From the NCBI GenBank assembly GCA_022457065.1, contig JAJGBQ010000001.1, forward strand, positions 1,426,001 to 1,490,000: DNA of 64,000 nt, read 5' to 3'. Origin of the DNA: Curvularia sp. ZM96. Taxonomy: Eukaryota > Ascomycota > Dothideomycetes > Pleosporales > Pleosporaceae. The notes below the pieces were generated by a model. It saw nothing but the letters and a program-made list of their open reading frames with translations. It made no database searches and had not been told where the DNA came from. The position numbers and the translations under genes were made by a program. Positions 30,328 through 42,318 of this stretch are shown piece after piece; position 1 is the stretch's first letter; every line of letters starts with the position of its first letter.

Positions 30328-32192
30328 ATGTTTTCCAAACTAACCTTTGGTTTACTGCTCACCACAGCGTATTCGGTCGTGGGCAAAGAAAAGTCATACA
30401 AGGTCCAACGAAACACTAATAATACCGGCGTAGTCACCCACGGTGACAGTTTTCATCCAGATTTCTATCTTTCAGTCACATACGGACTTCAGAATGTAGC
30501 GTGTGAGCAGCGTATGTCTGTGTTGGTGAACGGCACATCCCCTGGCCCAGAGCTGCGACTTCCTGGTGGAAAGACGAGTTGGGTGCGGGTCTGCAACGAC
30601 ATGGACGAGTACAACACAACCATGGTATGGGTGTTTTTTATTTTTATTTCTTACGTTTTCAAAGCTACGTCTAACGAAAACAGCATTGGCATGGCCTTAC
30701 TCAACGTACAGCACCGTTCAGTGATGGTAGCCCAGTCAGTCAGTGGCCAATCGCACCCCACAGGTGTTTCGATTATGAGATACACCCCGAGATGGACGAT
30801 GCGGGATCCTATTTCTACCATTCACATATCGGCTTTCAGGCTATCTCTGCTACTGGACCGCTCATCGTCGAGGACTTTGGATTGCCCCCAATTACGTACG
30901 ACGAAGAGCGAACGGTTTTTCTTCAGGACTACTACAGGAAGACTGACGACGTTCTTGAACATGGACTTACAGCAGTCCCCTTCGTCTGGACCGGTGAGGT
31001 GGATGCAGTGCTGATCAACGGTGTTGGTGTGGCAAAGAATGCAACAGCTGGACAGGGCGATTGCCAACTCCCAGTCATTGATGTAGAGCCTGGAATGGTC
31101 TACCGCTTGAGGTTCGTCGGCGCGTTGGCCATATCACTAGTTTCACTCGCCATTGAGGGCCACTGCCTGGAAATTATTGCGGCAGATGGCCATTACACGA
31201 AACCATATCCGATCGATTATGTTCAGCTATCATCTGGGCAGCGTTTCGATGCGTTACTCCGTACAAAGACGGTGGCGGAGCTTGCAGCCTCAAACACTAC
31301 CGACTATTACATTCAGTATGAGACAAAAGACCGACCTGCAATCTACACTGGCTTTGGTGTCCTTCGCTATCCAAGCATCAACGGAAATCACATTACTACA
31401 AAGCCAACAACGAACCCTCTTACTCTCACCAATGCCACTTACGACTTCCTTGAATATGCGTTAGAGCCCCTGACGCCCAACAACTTCCCGAAGGCATCTG
31501 AGGTGACTCGCCGCATCCATATCACCAATGAGCAGATTCTGAAAGGTTCAATCGTTTGGCAAATGGACGGCCTTAATTGGACGGAACTAGCTCCGGAGAA
31601 TAGCCCCCCTTACCTAGTGGATATCTACAAAAACGGACCTGCTGCTATGCCGAACTACACTGCGGCCCTCGCAAATAACGACTGGGACCCATACACTCTT
31701 ACCTGGCCTGCTAAGCTCGGCGAAGTCCTAGAGATCATCATTGAAAACACTGGAAGTCGAGTCAACAATAACGCCGGTTTGGATTACCATCCTTTCCATT
31801 TGCATGGCAAGCACTTCTATGACATCGGAACCGGAAAGGGCAAATACAACGCTACTGAGAACGAGCAGAGGCTAGCGAACTATAACCCTGTACAACGCGA
31901 TACGACGCTTTTGTACCGCTACTCTTCCAAAGGTGTCGCTGGAGAGGTAGCATCGTGGCGAGCCTGGAGAGTGCGCGTTGAGGCCCCAGGAGTGTGGCTG
32001 TTGCATTGTCACATTTTGAACCACATGATCATGGGAATGTCCAGCGCTTGGGTTTTCGGCGACTATAACGATATTGCGTCAATCCCATACAAAGGGGCTC
32101 AGGGATATTTGGATTACGGGGGAAACGCCTATGGCAGTGAGGACCAGGCGCCAACTGCTTACCACTATTACGACCATCAGCAAGGTGCTTAA
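30328..32192 (+). CDS. Secreted multicopper oxidase (laccase-like)
   Basis: Two exons, join(30328..30624, 30684..32192), give 601 residues with a signal peptide (MFSKLTFGLLLTTAYSVVG). All four copper motifs are present: HWHG at residue 100, HSH at 145, HPFHLHGKHF at 468 and HCHILNHMIMGM at 540. Together they supply the type 1 Cys and His ligands and the eight His of the trinuclear cluster. The Met five residues after the last His is the expected axial position of a low-potential type 1 site. Many NxT/S sites indicate glycosylation. Enzymes of this group oxidise phenols or pigment precursors with reduction of O2 to water. Intron removal exactly restores MHWHGLTQRT. The true substrate is unknown; an ascomycete laccase or pigment oxidase is most likely. 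Confidence 0.92.
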
Positions 32193-33167
32193 TTCTAGAT
32201 TCCCCTATTGTAGATTAGACGACTTTCTCGCTACACTGTAATTGTATCTGTGTGTAGCTTATGGACCAACATTATTAGATGTACAAATTTCACTTTCGTT
32301 GGTAACCAGCATAAGCAACTTGGAGATGTGAAACTTCCCGATCACATGCTCTCAGTATACACAACATACTATTGAGGCAAAGTTAGTGTGGAGTTTTCCG
32401 TGGCTCACCCGTTTATCCGCCTGTAAGTATCGATTTGTGGCTGATGAAGCTTGCCATTAGGTACTGCCAAGATCGATGAATCTCTCCCCTGAATCCGCAT
32501 TAAAAAGGTTCTTTGGTAGTCTAGCTAGGCGAGCTCATACTAGCAATCATGCGCGATCCAATGGGTGCATCTAGTCCAGTTAAAGTCGAAGGGACGGTGG
32601 ATCTCAGAGCTCCAATCGATCTTAGTGACCAGGCCCAACCAGCGGGCCGGCACTGACACTTATCTGGGGTGATGCTTGTTTGGGCTAAGCCCAACGTTTG
32701 TTTAACGATCTAAGTTTCGTGTTCGAACAAAGTGATCTCGGCGACAGCTCCGTATTTTTAGAACCCTTGTCGGAGAGTTCTCCGTCAACCATAGTGTGTC
32801 GTGTGACCCTAAGTTTCAATGTCTGGCCAATTGCTCTTCGCTGCTTTGACCGTAGCAAGGGCCACCATCACCGAAACTTCCCATTAGTGGTCTGGTTTCC
32901 AAACAGTACATCGTTAGCAATCGTGGTCAACAACGAGGCCATAAGCCCCCAGTTCAAAGCTCACACAGGCGTTTGGTCATCACTCTACCCTGCATGAACA
33001 GCAATTTCGTCCCAATACATTGATTTATGCGTGAAAGACTGTGCAGTTCTTGTTCTCAATTATAGAACACTCGGGCCAAGAATGTGAAGATACATTGCTG
33101 AGACTGTTCTCCCTCAACTCAATGTTCACGAACATAACTTTCCCTTTTCCAACGAACCCAAGTCTAA
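32193..33167. other. Convergent intergenic region, nothing recognised
   Basis: This lies between the ends of the oxidase and the six-Cys secreted protein. Scattered short frames on both strands lack any signal, domain or splice support. Confidence 0.35.
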
Positions 33168-33871
33168 TCAAGCAAAAGTTGTCACGTCCGCTGCACGAAT
33201 AGCGTATTCAATATTCGTCCCACCAACAACAATGTTCCCATTTCCGTTCGCCACCGCAAAACCAGCAACACTCATGTCGGGTCTCGTACACCCATCGATA
33301 ACGGCAAGTAATCCCAATGCCACATCCGAGCTATATGTATAATAGAAAATACGTCAGCAGCCCTTCATAAATACGAAAACTAGCTGTGGTCTGGATGTTA
33401 CATGATACAGGGACTTCCTCAAAGGACTGGAACTAACTTACCAATAACTACTCTCAACTTCACCACCAATCCCCATTCCGATCACGATACCAACACCCCC
33501 ATATCGGCACAGCATAGTCACTTCGTTCCGCTTGAACTCGCAGCGCGTGGTACCTAGCTTGCGTAGATAGTGAAAGCAGTGAATGAGGCTCGTGACATCT
33601 GTGTAGGCGTCATCTACAGGTCCACATTGAGGATTCGTCATGGGCACTTGGCCTATGAGCGACGTTAGATACCCCGTAAATGACTTTTCGCGGCTGTGCG
33701 AGCCTTACCGGTGGATATCTCAGCCTTGGATAGCTCGTGGATATCAGCTGTGGTTAGGTTCAGTGATTGTAGACTGGGAAGGCCGGGGCCGGGAACAATG
33801 TCGGGATATTCTATGCACAGTGCGGCTATATAGCAGCTGAGTGCTAGCAAAAAGAGAAGATGGAAATGCAT
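33168..33871 (-). CDS. Secreted protein with six cysteines in the mature chain, effector-like
   Basis: Three exons, complement(join(33168..33330, 33442..33652, 33709..33871)), encode 178 residues. The start MHFHLLFLLALSCYIAALC is a signal peptide. After a Leu/Thr-rich segment come six cysteines in the contexts NPQCGP, LIHCFHY, TTRCEFK, TMLCRYG, YWCSDV and DGCTRP, separated by hydrophobic and Gly-rich stretches (GIVIGMGIGGEVESSYW). The size, even Cys count and secretion signal resemble fungal effectors or small antimicrobial proteins. I cannot place it in a family. All three exons join in phase and the cysteines are spread over exons 2 and 3, which argues against a chance model. It is convergent with the multicopper oxidase. 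Confidence 0.65.
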
Positions 33872-34517
33872 CTGGAGAGGGATGGTGAAAACTGTGCGAT
33901 ACGGGAACTATTCAGCGCTAGAGTGATGGGGAATGGTCGTTACTTCAATCCGCCCCAGAAAAGGCTATAACAACTTATACTTGTGCCCGGTGACGCAGAT
34001 GATGGCGCGTTTGCATCAATAGAAATCAGAAACTACGGTCACTGTGACTGTTGTCTCAACCTACTTGGCTGGGAACAAAACAGCGGATATCTGGCGACTT
34101 TATTCTTGTACACGTCCCATGCGTTAGTAACTGCAAGGAGATGTGAGAAGCAGATGAAATATGCCAATCATGTTTTCCGATACTGTTTGCTCTCAAACGT
34201 GACATGTAACCTAGAGACAAATTAACGGGAAGGGCCTACCCGACGACCATGTTGTGGGAGAGTTGGCAATGACGAAGACGGACAGTCAGAAATCCATCTT
34301 CAGGCGTTTGAACAATCCGGCAAATGGCTGGTTTGGTCATTCCATAGTTCCGTGGGGCGCTATAGATCACTGTGATCACTTCCTTCTCAGAATCTCACAG
34401 AATGACGAGTGTTATATACTGGTCATGTCTGAAATGTAAAGCAGAGCAAAACGTTGCGCAGTCATCGTACTTGGTGCACGATTCCAGGCAGATGCAAGTC
34501 TCTTGATTATTTTATCT
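33872..34517. other. Intergenic region, nothing recognised
   Basis: This lies upstream of the six-Cys secreted protein and downstream of the FAD synthase stop. No coding signal was seen; it likely holds the secreted-protein promoter. Confidence 0.35.
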
Positions 34518-35460
34518 CTACTTGTCCCTTCCCAGTCTTTCTTCATAGTCGTCTATCAGCTCATAGGCTGGTCTAAATTTTGGCTTTGGTGCTCCATTCT
34601 CACCCTCGGCTTTCGATGTGTCTTGTGGCGACGGCTGTTGCTCCAGCTTCGGATTCGGATGTGTATCGGTGGTCCCGCCTAACGAAGTGTATCCAAGATC
34701 GTAAAGAGAACAATATGGTATGTTGAGGTATCGTATGAACTGGGCACTGTTAGCAATTACACTGCTAATCGGGTGGGATGACTACACACTGTCCAAATCT
34801 CGACATAATGCCAGTCTATGACAGGGTGTATCCGTACAAATGCCGGCCACCCTGAGTCGGTGGGGTCAAAATGGGTCAAGTGCTCGCCATGGGGATCTGT
34901 CCGACGGGTGCCGACCAATATTGCCTTTACAGAGGGTACGTCTCGCAGGTAGTCTGCGAATGCAGCTTTCATGGGTTTTGCATACTCCAACAGAGACAGC
35001 GAGTATATCTTGCTGCTGTGGGCGACAAACTTCTCGACCTCGGGAAAGGGATGTGCGTCTTGAATGTAGACGCACTGCACGGCGGTTTCTATATTGGAAG
35101 TGGGATCCGAGGTTTGGCTCAGGCCTTTGCGGTGTAGAGCACACAGGTACAGTATGAGTAGAACAAGACAGTCCTTGCCACCATTGTATGATAGGGAGAG
35201 CTCTGGGAGACTGGACGGCCGTCAGTCACGCAGTCGTTGCCTGTACCCCACACTATCAAGACTCACGAATAGCGCTCCAGGGCCTCTGCGATTACTCGCA
35301 GCGACGTCTGTGTCTGTTGCTGCACGTTTTTGACACGTTCGGGTACATTTTTCGCGTCAAGGAACGTGGTTATGCGGTCATTGATGCGTGTGCACAGCTG
35401 GTGGAAAGGCAGCGGGGTATCAGAGACGAGGGGGTCGGGAAATCCAGAGGCAGAGTTCAT
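34518..35460 (-). CDS. FAD1: FAD synthase (FMN adenylyltransferase, PAPS-reductase fold)
   Basis: Three exons, complement(join(34518..34739, 34790..35210, 35267..35460)), give 278 residues. The enzyme transfers AMP from ATP to FMN to make FAD in the cytosol. The signatures are strong: the P-loop-like LSLSYNGGKDCLVLL, then ILVGTRRTDPHGEHL, HPVIDWHYVEIWTFIRYLNI and YCSLYDLGYTSLGGTTDTHP. They define eukaryotic Fad1 and separate it from true PAPS reductases. The length is close to yeast Fad1 (about 300). Phases are 2 then 0, and each junction falls inside a conserved block. It is divergent from the sulfite reductase gene 649 bases away. Confidence 0.95.
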
Positions 35461-36109
35461 TGCGAGAGGCGCGCTAATGTCGACATCAGACGCAGGTGAA
35501 TGCGATTACGGATGCAGAAAGAGAAGAGACGTGTCGACGATTGGTCGTACAGGGCGTGCTGTTTCAGACCACATGATGCCAATGTGTCTGCGCTGCCCGC
35601 AAGGCGAACGGGTGGAGGTTGGCTGCGCTCGCCTATCGATAACGGCAGCCATCCTCGGTACGTCCGCATGCGGCATAGCGCCGTCGGTCCCGGGCGACCA
35701 CTCAACGGGCGGAGAAGTAAGCAGGCATCACGAATCCAACTGCAAGCTCGCCGCGCTCCACCTTGGACCAGGGCGGCTCCATAACGATGGACAGGACCTG
35801 TCAGGCGTCTGCGGCCTCGCCTCGAGCCTGCCCTTCCGGCCTAAGCAGATGAGGTGCTCCGGGCTACAATCAAGCGTCACCTGATTCGCCGCTCATCGGA
35901 CCTCGCCCCAGGCGCTCGAGTGCACTAAAATATTGCGTGCTTTCGGCGCACCTTGTCATGACCTCTTAAAGGGAATTTTTCCATTGCCGTTGCCGCTGAT
36001 TATGAGGACTGTCGCCGACGGCCCGAAACTCGACGACTACTACTACTGCTCGTCTCCCCCGTAGACTCTCCTTCGTTGTTACTGTCCACTTTGAATCTTT
36101 GCAGTCAAC
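35461..36109. promoter_or_regulatory. Divergent FAD1/sulfite reductase promoter region
   Basis: This 649-base intergenic region separates the two start codons. A short CTA trinucleotide run sits near 36033-36044. I did not find a convincing CYS3/MetR-type palindrome by eye. Shared control is possible but not shown. Confidence 0.4.
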
Positions 36110-39100
36110 ATGGGGTCTGTCTCGACTGCAGGAGAGGCCGGTATGTTCCCCCGCAACCACGCGCCCCACCATCGCCATACCCCAACACGCTACATTGGAA
36201 TTCTGTATGCTGACTCGAGCCTTGTCCAGTGGCCCGAATTGCCCACCAGGCCTCCGACGTAATTGTCTCAGTCGTTCCTTCCCTTGCGGCCGAGTCCGAG
36301 TTCTCGGAGACGTTGAAGGGTCTCCAGAAGCACAATGCGCCTAGCGTTGTGTGCAAGACACTCCCAGAGGTATGTCTGGATAGCCAGCAATGTCCAACAA
36401 GACCGTTCGCTTATTCTCCCTCAGGTCATCACTGTCCGCCAGAATGCCGACCCGCTCCTCTCGGTCTTCCAGCCCATTCGCGCGGGCAAACTTACCAGCG
36501 TCACCACAACTTCCTCTATCCTTGTAAAGTCGATACCCCACCTTTACAAGCTCGCCCAATACCCAGTCGTAATCCATGTGTCGGTAGCCCCTTCAGGCTA
36601 CCCAGATTTCTCAGACATCACCTCCATCAGGCAATCCGGTTTTGCCTTCATCCAGTCCGAGACTCTGCAAGAGCTGCAGGATCTTGCCCTCACAGCACAT
36701 GCTCTGGCTATCAAGTCAGGCAAGGGTGTCATTCATTTCTTCGATTCTGGCGCGAGCGCATTCAGGAAGTCAGTCGAAGTGGAAGATGAGGGTCTGGTTC
36801 GAAGCGTCATCGATATGGACGCTGTGGCGGCCTACCAAAACTCCAAGTCGCAAGAGACGACCTTGTACGCCGATGATGGCAGGAACCCTTCTTTGTCTTT
36901 CGCCCGGAGTCAAGCCGTCAATGCCGCGCCTACAGCAGCCCTGACTGGTATTCCAGATCGGGCCAAGTCGCAGCCAGTATCGGAGAGGAACAGCCAACGA
37001 GGAGACTCTTCATCCGGATCATCACAGCGTGAAGCTAGCACGAGTGGTGCATCAGTATCCTCTGCTACCACTGTCGAGTCTTTGGTATCAAAACCGGTCT
37101 CATCAGAGGATATCTACCGGTTCGCCACACAAATCTGGGCCATCATCAAGGATGCAACTGGACGAAGCTATGACGCATTTGCCTTTTCCGGAACAGGCAA
37201 AGAAGAGGCTGCCATCTTCTTGTTTGGTGCTGACACTGCGGTCTTTGCTACTGAATTGGACAGCGTTGAGGAGACCAAGGCATACGCCAACACAGCCATC
37301 ATCACAGCCCGGCTATATCGCCCATGGCTGGGTGCATCACTTGCTCCTATGCTGCCTCCCTCCCTCAAGAAGATTGCTGTGATTGAGCAAGTTCGGAGAA
37401 AGACCACCAGGTGGGGCCCTGTACTGCTCGACCTTCTCATGTCATTGAAGTCGGCTGGCGGTGCTTCTCCTACGGTTGTCGGATATCAACTAGGCTATAT
37501 CAACGAGGAGACTATTTCACAAGCAATGCGCGGTGTCTGGCAGAATCTCATGAGCGAGACCCCTGTCCAGAACCTTGTCATTGGCAACCTTGACGGACCC
37601 AAGGCACAGCCCGCCAAGATCGAGCAGCCGGCGTTGGAGAACGCTTACATGAAGATCTTGGACCAAGTTTTCGGCGAAAAACTTCACATCGCTAACCAGC
37701 TGGGGTCACAACATGCTGGCATCTCCAACGAGGTCTCTTCTACTCCGGAGTATGGCTTCGGATCGCTAGTTGCACGCAAGGAGCACCGAAAGCGATTTGT
37801 AGACGAGGCTGCCGCTGCTTCCAAGGATAACTCATTCACCACCCAGGCACCTCAGCAATGGCTGTCTAAGTGGGCTCTTAGCGCCGACGATGCCGACAAG
37901 GCCAATGAACTGGCTCCTGAGGTCATCTCCCGCTTGGCCACCGACGGCTCACCCATCGCCAACCAACTTCTCTCCTCCAAGAAGCTATTCTACAGGGAAT
38001 CGCCTTGGTTGATTGGATCCGATGCTTGGGCATACGATCTTGGAAACTCTGGTGTACACCACGTACTAGCATCTGGCGAGAATGTCAACATGCTCATCAT
38101 TGACTCTACCCCCTATTCCGAGCGTGCTGCTGCCGATGCTGCGAGACGCAAGAAGGATATCGGGCTGTACGCTATGAACTTCGGCAATGCGTACGTAGCA
38201 TCAGTCGCGGTATACAGTTCCTACACTCAGGTTCTAGAGGCCATGATCGAGGCCGACAAGTTCAACGGTCCCTCTATTGTTCTTGCATATCTGCCCTACG
38301 AGAAGGAGAACGATTCCCCTCTTACCGTCCTGCAAGAGACCAAGAAGGCCGTTGACCTGGGGTACTGGCCACTCTACCGCTGGGATCCCCGCGCCGAAGA
38401 GAAGGGTGAAGACAACTTCAAGCTTGACTCTGAGCGCATCAAGAAAGAGCTGGAGGAATTCCTCTCCCGTGACAACTACATGTCTCAGGTCATGAAGCGA
38501 CATCCCGAGTTTTCGTCCAATCTTTCTGGATCTTATGGAACTGAGGTCAGACAGTTGCAGAAGCGCAAGGCCAAGGACGCATACAGCAAACTACTCGAAG
38601 GCCTCCAGGGCGACCCATTGACGATTCTCTTTGCTTCCGACAACGGCAATGCCGAAAACCTGGCCAAGAGGCTAGGAAACCGTGGCAAGGCTAGGGGTCT
38701 CAAGACCATAGTCATGGCTATGGACGACTTCCCTCTTGAGGATCTGCCCAATGAACAGAACGTTGTATTGATGACTAGTGTAGCTGGCCAGGGAGAGTTC
38801 CCTCAGAATGGTCGAGCTTTCTGGGAGGCTGTCAAGGACTCTACCGATCTGGATCTTGCCACAGTCAACTTTGGTGTGTTTGGTCTTGGCGACAGCCACT
38901 ACTGGCCACGCAAAGAGGACAAGATCTACTACAACAAGCCCGCCAAGGATCTCCACGCCCGTCTCCTTACTCTCGGTGGCAAGCCTCTGGTCGACTGTGG
39001 TCTTGGAGATGACCAAGATCCGGATGCTTACCAGACCGCGTACGCTGAGTGGGAGCCCAAGCTTTGGGAGAAACTAGGTGTTGCCAACGTTGAGAATCTG

Positions 39101-40898
39101 CCAGAGGAGCCGGCACCGCTTACCAACGAGGACATGAAGGCTGCCTCAAACTATCTGCGAGGTACTATCGAGGAGGGCTTGGCTGACACTAGCACTGGTG
39201 CCATTTCAGCAAGTGATCAGCAACTTACAAAGTTCCACGGTACTTACATGCAGGACGACCGTGACCTCCGCGATGAGCGCAAGGCTCAGGGTCTTGAGCC
39301 AGCCTACTCTTTCATGATCCGATGCAGACTTCCTGGAGGTGTTTCTACGCCTAAGCAATGGCTGCAGATGGATGAAATCAGCACCACGCTTGGTAATGAG
39401 ACCATGAAGCTGACTACTCGACAAACATTCCAGTTCCATGGTGTCGTCAAGGGCAAGCTCAAGCCTGCCATGCAGGCCATCAACAAGGCTTTGATGACCA
39501 CTATCGCTGCTTGCGGTGATGTCAACCGAAACGTCATGTGCAGCTCCCTTCCTACGCAGTCCAAGTACCATGGTCAAGTCCACAGCTACGCGCAGAAGAT
39601 CAGCGACCACCTTCTTCCCTCTACAACAGCGTACCACGAGATCTGGCTCGAGGACGATGAGACGAAACAGAAGCGCAAGATTGCTGGCGAGGCTGTCCAA
39701 GATCATGAGCCGCTTTATGGTCCTCTCTACCTTCCTCGAAAGTTCAAGATTACCATTGCTATCCCTCCACACAACGACACTGATGTTTACGCTCACGACA
39801 TTGGTCTCATTGCTATCAAGGGCGAAGATGGCAACCTTGCAGGATTCAACGTCCTTGCTGGTGGTGGTATGGGTGTAACACACAACAACAAGAAGACCTA
39901 CCCACGCACTGGAACCATGTTCGGTTATGTCGCGGCTGATCAGGTGCACCTTGTCTGCGAGAAGATCATGCTTGTTCAGCGCGATCACGGCGACCGCAAG
40001 AACAGGAAGCACGCCCGTCTCAAGTACACCATCGACGATATGGGCGTAGACGTCTTCCGTGGAAAGGTCGAAGACCTCTGGGGCCAAAAGTTCGCTGAGC
40101 CCAAGCCTTTCAAGTTCCAGAGTAACATCGATACCTTCGGTTGGCAAAAGGATGAGCTTGGCCTTAACCACTTCACCTTCTTCATTGAGAACGGTCGTAT
40201 TGAGGACACGGCTGACTTCCCAATGAAGACTGGTCTAGTAGAGGTGGCCAAGGCACACAAGGGCGAGTTCCGTCTGACTGGTAACCAGCATCTGATCCTG
40301 GCCAATGTTGCAGATGAAGACCTACCAGCCATGAAGGAGCTCCTCAAAAAGTGGAAACTCGACAACACCAACTTCTCGGGACTGAGACTGTCTAGTTCCG
40401 CTTGCGTTGCCTTCCCAACTTGCGGTCTTGCTATGGCTGAGTCGGAACGCTACCTACCTGAGCTCATCACTAAGCTTGAGGGAACACTTGAAGAGGCTGG
40501 CCTCCGTCAAGACAGCATTGTCATGCGCATGACGGGTTGTCCCAATGGTTGCGCCCGTCCCTGGCTTGCCGAAGTTGCATTCGTCGGCAAGGCTTACGGG
40601 GCCTACAACATGTACCTTGGTGGTGGTTATCACGGACAAAGGTTGAACAAGCTTTACAGGAGCTCGATCAAGGAAGAGGAAATTCTTGAGATCATGAAGC
40701 CACTGATTAAGCAATACGCCAAGGAGAGGAATGAAGGTGAGCACTTCGGTGACTTCGTCATCCGAAAGGGCTACATCAACGAGACCACACATGGAACAAA
40801 CTTCCACGACAACGTAAGTGGATTCTGAAAACTTACTATGAAGGAAACGATTACTAACTACAACGTAGACTGCTGAAGCCGAATCAGACGCAGAGTAA
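36110..40898 (+). CDS. MET5: Sulfite reductase [NADPH] hemoprotein beta subunit
   Basis: Four exons, join(36110..36140, 36230..36369, 36425..40813, 40869..40898), encode 1529 residues. The enzyme reduces sulfite to sulfide by six electrons for cysteine and methionine synthesis. From the N-terminus there is a pyruvate-oxidoreductase-like region, a flavodoxin (FMN) domain from about residue 788 (LTILFASDNGNAENLAKRL), and two ferredoxin-like/siroheme halves from about 988. The 4Fe-4S and siroheme cysteines are in place: CVAFPTCG near 1379 and TGCPNGCARPW near 1426. The size and domain order match yeast Met5/Ecm17. The partner flavoprotein (Met10) is not in this window. The last exon is 30 nt; without the final splice the frame stops four codons past the donor. 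Confidence 0.95.
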
Positions 40899-41466
40899 GC
40901 GCAACGGCATTTGACGGATACCATTTAGAGCCTTTTCACATTTCTTTTAGTCATGTCCAGATTCTGATTTTGGATACGAATGATCAATTTCCCTTTCTTG
41001 TTTTCTTAAGTCTTGGTGCATACGCACTTGAAGTCTACTAAAGACCATTAAAAGAGATTATGGCGTTGTTACGTAGCCCTCATTGATGGTTTCGAGAGCG
41101 CAATAAAATGAGCAATTGCAGAAAGCACCCATCATAACACAAGAGCAAGACTGTATGCTTGCATAGAGTATGTCACAATGAAAAGTGAAATTGAGCTGCA
41201 CATCACTGTTATTGAGCGTCTCAGCAGAGTCATCAGGCCAATGTGTTCCCAAACGTTGTGCTCACCGTTGCGATGACTAGAGTTAGGGGTACGTTCTTCA
41301 CTGTAGCCCGAGAGTGGATATTTGATAGTCGTCTTTTGAATAGGCCATTCCTTGTATTGCTCATGCATGTGAAGGCGTTGCTTACAAGTTGGAGTTCGAG
41401 AGAGGAGAGTAATAGCAATACCTATTTCACCCAGATGAACGAAACATATGATGAACGTAAAACAAC
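40899..41466. other. Convergent intergenic region, nothing recognised
   Basis: This lies between the ends of the sulfite reductase and PDX3 genes; presumably 3' UTRs. No supported gene. Confidence 0.4.
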
Positions 41467-42318
41467 CTAAGGACTCAGCCTCTCAATCTTCCACTCCGCC
41501 TCCTTGATGCCTTCGCCAGCAACCCTCCTATACACAAACCGATCATGCAGTCGACTCGGTCTCCCCTGCCAAAACTCGACCATCTCCGGCACAACCCTCA
41601 CCCCGCCCCAAAACTCCGGCACCGGGATCTTGTCTTTGCCCTCGAATCTCTTCTCCACCTCGTCAACCCGCCTCTCCAGTTCCTCCCTGCTCTCAATAAC
41701 GCTACTCTGCTGACTGGCCCATGCTCCGATGCGACTGCCGCGAATGCGCGTATCGTAGTAAACCTGTGATTCCTCCGAAGTAAGGCGCTCAGTGCGGCCT
41801 TCAACACGCACCTGACGCTCGAGCTCGCGCCAGTAAAATGTCAGCGCCGCATGCGGATTGCTGCGTACGTCACTGGCCTTGCGACTGGTGTCCCAATTTG
41901 AATAGATGACGAAGCCCCGGTCATCCAGCTCTTTCATGTACACGACGCGTGCTGACACTCGGCCGCTGGGCAGCTCGGCGGTGGAGAAGGTGACGGTCTC
42001 TGGTTGGTAGACATTGTTGGCTTGGGCTTCTTGGAACCACTTGTGGAATTGGTCGGTTGGGGAGGGAAGGAGATCGGCGCGGTCGAGAGCGCCTTTTGTG
42101 TATTGCGTTGCGTGGCCTGGGTCGTCGGAGTTGGATGCTGGGGCGAAAATCTTTTTCGCGGTCTCTGCGGCTGAGTGCAGCATCTTGCTGTCTTCACTAC
42201 TGTATAATCGATGTTGTTGAAGCTTGGGTTGCTTAGGTACTGTGTGAATGAGGCTTGGGATTTCTTTTGTGGGCCACGCTCGCTTGGTCAGGACTCTTTG
42301 TACTCGGGTTGCAAGCAT
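41467..42318 (-). CDS. PDX3: Pyridoxamine 5'-phosphate oxidase
   Basis: This single exon of 283 residues starts at an ATG. The enzyme oxidises pyridoxine or pyridoxamine phosphate to pyridoxal phosphate using FMN. Family blocks are clear: QFHKWFQEAQANNVYQPETV, SARVVYMKELDDRGFVIYSN, ALTFYWRELERQVRVEGRTE, SRIGAWASQQSSVI and VPEFWGGVRVVPEMVEFWQG, ending with WKIERLSP. The N-terminal 45 residues are basic and Ser/Arg-rich without acidic residues early on (MLATRVQRVLTKRAW), which looks like a mitochondrial presequence. A second Met at residue 46 could start a cytosolic form. Dual targeting is inference. Confidence 0.93.
   Translation of the reverse strand: MLATRVQRVLTKRAWPTKEIPSLIHTVPKQPKLQQHRLYSSEDSKMLHSAAETAKKIFAPASNSDDPGHATQYTKGALDRADLLPSPTDQFHKWFQEAQANNVYQPETVTFSTAELPSGRVSARVVYMKELDDRGFVIYSNWDTSRKASDVRSNPHAALTFYWRELERQVRVEGRTERLTSEESQVYYDTRIRGSRIGAWASQQSSVIESREELERRVDEVEKRFEGKDKIPVPEFWGGVRVVPEMVEFWQGRPSRLHDRFVYRRVAGEGIKEAEWKIERLSP

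Noticed and set aside
39206..40171. 321-codon minus-strand frame opposite the sulfite reductase gene
   Set aside because: Mirror frame of a strongly conserved coding region with biased codon use.
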